Assembly: GCF_014174255.1 (NCBI RefSeq)
Contig: NZ_JABEQJ010000002.1
Location: forward strand, 186,001-250,000
DNA: 64,000 nucleotides
Origin: Gluconacetobacter sacchari
GTDB taxonomy: Bacteria > Pseudomonadota > Alphaproteobacteria > Acetobacterales > Acetobacteraceae
Direction: 5' to 3'
Each line of letters begins with the position of its first letter. Position 1 is the stretch's first letter. This document shows positions 58,134 to 64,000 of this stretch, piece after piece. The notes under the pieces are model-generated. The model saw nothing but the letters and a program-made list of their open reading frames with translations, was not told where the DNA came from and ran no database searches. A program made the translations under genes and the position numbers.

Positions 58134-59698
58134 CCGCCGTCGTTCCGACCCTTCCCGCCGCCCCGACGCCGGCGGATCGCGAGGAGGCCCTGTCCGCGCT
58201 GCGGCTCGGGCACGGCAGCGTGGTGTGGAGTGTCGAGGCCGCCGACCTGCTGACGCCGGTCGCGGCCTATATGCGGCTGTCGCGTCTGGCCGGTGCCACG
58301 GAGACGGACCCGGCACGGAACGCCTTCCTGCTGGAGAGCGTCGAGGGCGGGGTGGCGCGCGGCCGCTATTCGGTCATCGGCCTGCTGCCGGATCTGATCT
58401 GGCGCTGTCATGACGGCAAGGCCGCGATCAATATCGCGCCCGACCGCGATGCGGACTGTTTTACCCCGGTTGCCGAGGCGCCGCTGGATTCGTTGCGCGC
58501 GATCATCCGCGACTGCCGGATGGCCCTGCCGGCGGGGTTGCCGCCGATGACGGCCGGCCTGTTCGGCTATCTGGGCTACGACATGGTGCGGCAGATGGAA
58601 TATCTGCCCGACAGTCCGCTAGACGACCTGGATCTGCCCGAAGGGGTCATGATCCGCCCCGGACTGTTCGCCATCTTCGACACGGTGCGGGATGAACTGA
58701 TCCTGGCGGCGCCGGTCCGTCCGGACCCGGATCGCGCGCCCGAACAGGCATGGCAGGCGGCGGCGGAACGGATCGCCCTGGCGCGCAGGACGCTGTCGGA
58801 ACCCCTGACGCTGAACGAGGTCCGGCCGGACTATACCGGCCCGCTGGACCCTCCGCGCTCGAATTTCACACGGGAGGCATTCTGTGCCACCGTCCGACGC
58901 ATTCAGGATTATATCGCGGCCGGCGACGCCTTTCAGGTCGTGCCCAGCCAGCGTTTCTCGACCCGGTTCACCCTGCCGCCGCTGGCACTGTACCGGGCCT
59001 TGCGCCGGATCAACCCGGCACCGTTCCTGTTTCATCTGGCCTTTGACGGCTTCAGCCTCGTCGGTTCCTCGCCCGAGATTCTGGTGCGTCTGCGCGACGG
59101 GCGGATGACCGTGCGGCCTCTGGCCGGCACGCGCCCGCGCGGCCGCACGAACGAGGAGGACCTGGCGCTGGAGCGGGACCTGCTGGCCGACCCGAAGGAA
59201 CTGGCCGAGCATCTGATGCTGATCGACCTGGGCCGCAACGACGTGGGGCGCGTCTGTGAGATCGGCAGCGTCAAGGTCACGGAGAAATTCGTGATCGAGC
59301 GGTTCAGCCACGTCATGCACATCTCATCGAATGTCGAAGGCACGTTGCGGCCGGGGCTGGAAGCGCTGGACGCGCTGGTCGCCGGGTTTCCGGCCGGCAC
59401 GCTGACCGGGGCCCCGAAGATCCGGGCGATGGAGATCATCGACGAGGTCGAGCCGACCCGCCGCGCCACATATGCCGGGTGCATCGGCTATTTCGGCGCG
59501 AACGGCGAGATGGACACCTGCATCGGCCTGCGGATGGCGGTCGTCAAGGACGGGCAGATGCATGTTCAGGCCGGATGCGGAGTGGTCGCCGACAGCGTGC
59601 CCGACGCCGAATACGAGGAAACCCAGCACAAGGCCCGCGCGCTGTTTCGCGCGGCCGAAGCGGCGGTGCAGTTCGCGCGCGGTGGCAACGCGGAATGA
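58130..59698 (+). CDS. trpE: Anthranilate synthase component I
   Basis: Chorismate-using subunit that makes anthranilate from chorismate and ammonia. The 522 residues include the tryptophan feedback motif LLESVEGG (about 67-74), GLFGYLGYDMVRQME, the catalytic core PFLFHLAFDGFSLVGSSPEILVRLRDGRMTVRPLAGTRPRG, LIDLGRNDVGRV, and GAPKIRAMEIIDEVEPTRRATYAGCIGYF. The GTG start overlaps the ppiD stop as GTGA, leaving no room for a leader peptide or attenuator before trpE. A 143-base AT-rich gap separates it from trpG. Confidence 0.96.
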   Translation: MTAVVPTLPAAPTPADREEALSALRLGHGSVVWSVEAADLLTPVAAYMRLSRLAGATETDPARNAFLLESVEGGVARGRYSVIGLLPDLIWRCHDGKAAINIAPDRDADCFTPVAEAPLDSLRAIIRDCRMALPAGLPPMTAGLFGYLGYDMVRQMEYLPDSPLDDLDLPEGVMIRPGLFAIFDTVRDELILAAPVRPDPDRAPEQAWQAAAERIALARRTLSEPLTLNEVRPDYTGPLDPPRSNFTREAFCATVRRIQDYIAAGDAFQVVPSQRFSTRFTLPPLALYRALRRINPAPFLFHLAFDGFSLVGSSPEILVRLRDGRMTVRPLAGTRPRGRTNEEDLALERDLLADPKELAEHLMLIDLGRNDVGRVCEIGSVKVTEKFVIERFSHVMHISSNVEGTLRPGLEALDALVAGFPAGTLTGAPKIRAMEIIDEVEPTRRATYAGCIGYFGANGEMDTCIGLRMAVVKDGQMHVQAGCGVVADSVPDAEYEETQHKARALFRAAEAAVQFARGGNAE

Positions 59699-59731
59699 CC
59701 GCGTTGCTGGCGCTGGTCATAAAGTTACGTA

Positions 59732-60438
<707 letters not shown>

Positions 60439-60444
60439 CCGAAG

Positions 60445-61560
60445 ATGGATGGCACGCCGTCACCGATCGTCGACCCGTCCGACGCGTTTCGGGCCGTCCT
60501 GGGCCGGCTGGCGCGTGGTGAGATCCTGAACGAAGCCGACGCCGAGCAGGCTTTTGGCCTGATCATGGATGGCGGTGTGCCGGACATGCTGATCGCGTCC
60601 TTCCTGATGGCGCTGCGGGTGCGGGGCGAGCGGCAGGTCGAGCTTCTGGGAGCCGTCCGTGCCGTGCGCGCGCGCATGCATGGCGTCACGCCGGTACCGG
60701 CGGGCACGATCGATGTCTGCGGGACCGGCGGCGACGGGCTGGGCACGCTGAACATATCGACCGCCGTCGCGTTCGTGCTGGCTGCCCTGGGCGTGCCGGT
60801 GGCCAAGCATGGCAACCGGGCCTTGTCGTCGCGTTCGGGGGCCATCGACGTGCTGGGGGCGTTGGGCGTGGCGCTGTCGGACGATCCGGCGGTGATCGCG
60901 GCGCAACTGAACGATACCGGCCTGGCCTTCATGGCGGCACCGGCGCACCATCCGGCCATGCGCTATGCGGCGCCCGCGCGCAAGGCGCTGGGGATGCGGA
61001 CGCTGTTCAATCTCATCGGGCCATTGTGCAATCCCGCCGGCGTCACGCGTCAGTTGGTCGGGGTGTTCGATCCGTCCTGGTTGCGTCCGGTCGTCGAGAC
61101 GCTCAAGCTTCTCGGCTCGGAGCGGGCCTGGGCCGTTCATGGATCATGTGGCGTGGGGCAGGGGGTCGATGAACTGACATTGGCCGGCCCGACGGCGATC
61201 GCGGCCTTGCAGGACGGCATTCTGTATGATTTCACTCTGGAACCCGGCGATGCCGGCTTGCGCCCGGCGCCGATTTCAGCGATCGGAGGCGGCGGTCCGG
61301 CGGAAAACGCCGTCGCGCTGGAAGCTCTTCTGGCCGGTGCCCATGGCGCGTATCGCGATACCGTGCTGTTGAACGCCGCGGCGGCGCTCCATGTCGCCGG
61401 CCGTGGGGACATTCTGCAAGAAGGCGCCGTGCAGCGCCCGGCGTTGCGGGCGCTGATCGCGGAGGCGGCGCGTGTTCTGGATGACGGGTCCGCGCTGGCT
61501 GTTTTAAAATCCGTGCGCGGTGACCGGCCGTCCGTACAAGACGAATGCATACAGGGTTGA
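60445..61560 (+). CDS. trpD: Anthranilate phosphoribosyltransferase
   Basis: Transfers phosphoribose from PRPP to anthranilate. The 371 residues include IDVCGTGGDGLGTLNISTAVAFVLAALGVPVAKHGNRALSSRSGAIDVLGALG (PRPP and metal binding, about 90-142), AHHPAMRYAAPARKALGMRTLFNLIGPLCNPAG and VHGSCGVGQGVDELTL. The start is 6 bases after trpG and the stop 2 bases before trpC, so trpGDC is one operon. Confidence 0.97.
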   Translation: MDGTPSPIVDPSDAFRAVLGRLARGEILNEADAEQAFGLIMDGGVPDMLIASFLMALRVRGERQVELLGAVRAVRARMHGVTPVPAGTIDVCGTGGDGLGTLNISTAVAFVLAALGVPVAKHGNRALSSRSGAIDVLGALGVALSDDPAVIAAQLNDTGLAFMAAPAHHPAMRYAAPARKALGMRTLFNLIGPLCNPAGVTRQLVGVFDPSWLRPVVETLKLLGSERAWAVHGSCGVGQGVDELTLAGPTAIAALQDGILYDFTLEPGDAGLRPAPISAIGGGGPAENAVALEALLAGAHGAYRDTVLLNAAAALHVAGRGDILQEGAVQRPALRALIAEAARVLDDGSALAVLKSVRGDRPSVQDECIQG

Positions 61561-61562
61561 TT

Positions 61563-62423
61563 ATGAACGATACCGCGACGAATCTCACCCCGGGCGCGTG
61601 CGGCACCATCTTGGATCCGGATGGAATTCCGGATGTTCTCGCGCGTATCTGTGCCCGGACCAGGGTGGATGTCGCGCAACGGGCGACCGTGACCCCGTTG
61701 AAGGAAATCACGGCCCGCGCCCGGGAGATCACCACGCCGACCCGTGGTTTCGGCCAGGCGCTGAAGCAGCGGACGGCGGACCGGCAGATCGGATTGATCG
61801 CGGAAGCCAAGAAGGCCTCGCCATCGGCCGGCATCCTGCGTCCGGACTATGATCCCGCCGGGATTGCCGCCGAGTATGAAACGGCCGGTGCGGCCTGTAT
61901 CTCGGTGTTGACCGAGGGGTCGTGCTTTCATGGCTGCGCGGAAGATCTCCAGCGGGTGCGCGAGGCCTGCTCGCTGCCGATCCTGCGCAAGGATTTCATC
62001 CTCGATCCCTGGCAGGTGCATGAAAGCCGCCTGATCGGCGCGGATTGCATCCTGCTGATCCTGGCGGCCCTGACCGACAGCGAGGCAGCGGAATTGCTGG
62101 ATATCGCGCGCGGACTGGACATGGACGTGCTGGTCGAGGTGCATGACGAGCCCGAACTGAATCGTGCCCTGGCGCTGGATACGTCGCTGATCGGGATCAA
62201 TAACCGCAATCTCAAGACATTGAAGACCGATCTTGAGACAACGATTCAGCTTGCTCCGCTGGTGCCGCCGGACCGGATCGTGGTGTCGGAGAGCGGGATC
62301 AAGACCCATGAAGACATTCTCCGGCTTTGCGACGTCGGCGCAAGCGGCTTTCTGGTCGGCGATGTGCTACTGCGCAATCCCTCGCCGGGCGCGGGTGCGC
62401 GCGCCCTGCTGGGCACCGCCTGA
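61563..62423 (+). CDS. trpC: Indole-3-glycerol phosphate synthase
   Basis: Forms the indole ring from carboxyphenylamino-deoxyribulose phosphate. The 286-residue TIM barrel shows IGLIAEAKKASPSAGILRPDYDP (about 77-99, catalytic Lys and Glu), CISVLTEGSCFHG, LPILRKDFILDPWQVHESRLIGADCILLI, LIGINNRNLKTL, and VVSESGIKTHEDI. AGGG lies just upstream of the ATG. It is monofunctional, without a TrpF domain. moaC starts 3 bases after the stop. trpF, trpB and trpA are not in the window. Confidence 0.97.
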   Translation: MNDTATNLTPGACGTILDPDGIPDVLARICARTRVDVAQRATVTPLKEITARAREITTPTRGFGQALKQRTADRQIGLIAEAKKASPSAGILRPDYDPAGIAAEYETAGAACISVLTEGSCFHGCAEDLQRVREACSLPILRKDFILDPWQVHESRLIGADCILLILAALTDSEAAELLDIARGLDMDVLVEVHDEPELNRALALDTSLIGINNRNLKTLKTDLETTIQLAPLVPPDRIVVSESGIKTHEDILRLCDVGASGFLVGDVLLRNPSPGAGARALLGTA

Positions 62424-62426
62424 GCC

Positions 62427-62969
62427 ATGTCGGGTGTCGGTGGGCTGACCCATCTCGACGCGCGTGGCCACGCCGTGATGGTGGATGTGGCCGGCAAGCC
62501 GGTGACCACGCGACAGGCGATCGCGCGCGGGCGGGTTGGCATGCGGCGGGAAACGCTGGACCTGATCCTGTCGGGCGGCATGAAGAAGGGTGACGTTCTG
62601 GCGGTCGCGCGGATCGCGGGTATCATGGCCGCCAAGAAGACGGCGGATCTGATTCCGCTTTGCCATCCGCTGGCGCTCAGTTCGGTGCGCGTGGAACTGG
62701 CCCCGACCGAGGATGGGGGAGGAATCGGGATCGAGGCCTGTGTCGGCACGACCGCGCAGACAGGGGTGGAAATGGAGGCACTGACGGCGGTCACTGTCTG
62801 CGCCCTGACCCTCTACGACATGTGCAAGGCCGTCGATCGCGACCTGACGATCGAGCATATTTGCCTGATCGCCAAATCTGGCGGACGCTCCGGCCCCTAT
62901 CGGCGCGCCGATGGAGACCCGGCGGCCGGCGAAGCAGCCGGCCAGGCTCAGCCACCCGCCGCCGGCTGA
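62427..62969 (+). CDS. moaC: Cyclic pyranopterin monophosphate synthase
   Basis: Acts after MoaA to form cyclic pyranopterin phosphate. The 180 residues begin [29 protein letters not shown] and include the active-site blocks [59 protein letters not shown], and [14 protein letters not shown]. The tail beyond residue 162 is Ala/Gly-rich and not conserved. It is linked to trpC as in many alphaproteobacteria, but moeA does not follow. Its last 22 bases overlap the convergent regulator gene. Confidence 0.96.
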   Translation: MSGVGGLTHLDARGHAVMVDVAGKPVTTRQAIARGRVGMRRETLDLILSGGMKKGDVLAVARIAGIMAAKKTADLIPLCHPLALSSVRVELAPTEDGGGIGIEACVGTTAQTGVEMEALTAVTVCALTLYDMCKAVDRDLTIEHICLIAKSGGRSGPYRRADGDPAAGEAAGQAQPPAAG

Positions 62970-64000
62970 AAGAAGAAGCCGCTCTGCGGCATCGCGCGAT
63001 GCTCGCAATCGGCGCGCACGCACGACCGGCAGCCGGGGCCGATCGAGATGAATGTGCGCGGATCGTGCAGGTTCAGCATCGACGAATAGACGACTTCGTC
63101 CGCATGGGCGACGGAACAGCCCAGCACGATGGCGCGTTTCGGCTGGCGGTCGAAGAATGACAGCGGGTGGGAGACCACGGCCCGCGCCACGCTGATGAAC
63201 AGGCCGCCCTCGGTATCCTGCGAGATCTGGATGATCAGCTTGCCTGCCGCCGAAAAGCTTTCGAACACGTTCCAGCGGGGGCACAGGGCGCCGAAGCGGG
63301 CGCGGCTGAAGCGGTTGGCGCTGTAGCTTTTCAGCACGTTGCCCGCGACGTCCGCCTTGATGAAATAGAACGGCACCCCTTCCGCGCCTGGGCGCTGGAG
63401 CGACGAGAGTCGCTGGCACACCTGCTCGTAACTTGCCGAGAAGGTCGTTTGCAGGTGATCGAGATCATGCTTGAACGCCTTGGCTTTTGCCGCGAAGAGT
63501 TCGTACGGCATAATGAGGCCGCCCGCGAAGTAATTGGCCATCGCGGCGCGGGCGATCGACCTCGTGTTCTCGTCGGACAGGAGCGGGTGGCGGGCCGCTT
63601 CGTCGATCAGCGTGGAATATCCCAGATGGGCGATCAACCGCGCCATGCTGAAGGTCCGGGTCGGGCCGGGCAGGCCGGGGTTGAAGCGGACGCGCTTATC
63701 GGCGCTGTCGAAGTGACACGGGCTGCCGTTGCCGGCGACGGGTTCGGCGGTCGCGCTGGAAATCTTGACGCCGAAGCGATCGCGAAGATAGCGCTCCAGC
63801 CCCGCTCCGATCGTATCCGTCTCCAATCGCGCGGTTTCGAATAATTGCTCGGCGGTCCGATCGAGCGTATCGAAATAATTCCGCTCCGCCTGTACCCAGT
63901 CACCGACGATCTCGTAGGCCGAGGAGAGTTTCGACCATGCGGAGACGCGCTCCGCCTCGGTTCGCTTGTCGGGCTGGATCTCGCTTCCCTGCTCGTGCAT
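62948..64000 (-). CDS. Short-chain fatty acyl-CoA regulator (ScfR/RamB-like), 5' end outside the window
   Basis: A C-terminal fragment of at least 350 residues whose frame reaches the window edge. The ATG at 63998-64000 is probably internal, because the family's N-terminal HTH domain is missing. Visible parts are an IrrE/ImmA-like region (about 100-160, [27 protein letters not shown]) without an HExxH zinc motif, a DUF2083 core ([42 protein letters not shown]), and the closing Cys cluster [13 protein letters not shown]. Relatives control propionate and acetate metabolism genes. That role is inference. Confidence 0.82.
   Translation of the reverse strand: MHEQGSEIQPDKRTEAERVSAWSKLSSAYEIVGDWVQAERNYFDTLDRTAEQLFETARLETDTIGAGLERYLRDRFGVKISSATAEPVAGNGSPCHFDSADKRVRFNPGLPGPTRTFSMARLIAHLGYSTLIDEAARHPLLSDENTRSIARAAMANYFAGGLIMPYELFAAKAKAFKHDLDHLQTTFSASYEQVCQRLSSLQRPGAEGVPFYFIKADVAGNVLKSYSANRFSRARFGALCPRWNVFESFSAAGKLIIQISQDTEGGLFISVARAVVSHPLSFFDRQPKRAIVLGCSVAHADEVVYSSMLNLHDPRTFISIGPGCRSCVRADCEHRAMPQSGFFFQPAAGG

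Noticed and set aside
58081-58135. Tryptophan attenuator before trpE
   Set aside because: ppiD and trpE overlap by 4 bases, leaving no leader; no Trp-rich leader peptide is visible.

Overview
This is a 64 kb chromosomal segment from a GC-rich alphaproteobacterium. The best guess is an acetic acid bacterium (Acetobacteraceae, Gluconacetobacter-like). The evidence is the high G+C, the dense ATGA and GTGA gene overlaps, and family-typical neighbourhoods: cytochrome c/kdsB/pheA, recG/sdhE/mfd, cobS/cobT next to a J-domain protein, comF/grxC/DUF1178 leading to ubiG/lysC, prfA/prmC/DUF4167, tpiA/secG with pyrG/kdsA/eno, and ppiD/trpEGDC/moaC. The genus is inference. I see no insertion sequence, prophage, CRISPR array, integrase or toxin-antitoxin pair. 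The window is almost entirely housekeeping.

Layout. 1-6.2 kb: tRNA-Thr(UGU), serA, a HisN-type phosphatase, an anchored cytochrome c, kdsB, pheA, dapA, smpB. 6.2-14.5 kb: a two-domain cold-shock protein, an LpxR-type lipid A deacylase, recG, sdhE, mfd. 14.5-24.4 kb: a secreted DUF2125-like protein, a YfeH-type transporter, a catalytically degenerate dehalogenase-like protein, a PLP decarboxylase, cobT, cobS, a J-domain protein, bolA, a lipobox-bearing LolA, lipB and tRNA-Leu(GAG). 24.6-32.6 kb: galU and a phosphohexomutase, a DUF3553 protein, moaA, a methyltransferase, comF, grxC, DUF1178, DUF2147 and a Tat-exported lactonase. 32.6-42.7 kb: ubiG, lysC, an NMO/FabK-like flavoprotein, a RodZ-like protein, ispG, hisS, prfA, a secreted orphan, prmC, DUF4167. 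42.8-49.5 kb: a biotin locus (bioA divergent from bioF, a BioH-like esterase and a fused BioC-BioD), then lexA and moeA. 49.6-64 kb: rpmG, an FtsB/DivIC-like gene, eno, DUF3429, kdsA, pyrG, secG, tpiA, ppiD, trpE, trpG, trpD, trpC, moaC, and the C-terminal part of a fatty-acyl regulator that runs off the window.

How the genes fit together. kdsB and kdsA supply Kdo and LpxR may trim lipid A. serA, pheA, dapA, lysC, the trp genes and the bio genes cover amino-acid and biotin synthesis. moaA, moaC and moeA are scattered parts of molybdenum-cofactor synthesis. recG, mfd and lexA handle DNA repair.

No new multi-gene system stands out. The most interesting points are a BioC-BioD fusion; an alpha/beta hydrolase that has lost both nucleophile and histidine; a LolA homologue with a lipoprotein signal; a three-hairpin leader before the DUF4167 gene; a hairpin over one candidate hisS ribosome-binding site; paired stem-loops between eno and the FtsB-like gene; an AT-rich trpE-trpG gap with a 37-codon frame coupled to trpG; two LexA operators at the lexA promoter; and separation of moeA-lexA from trpC-moaC.
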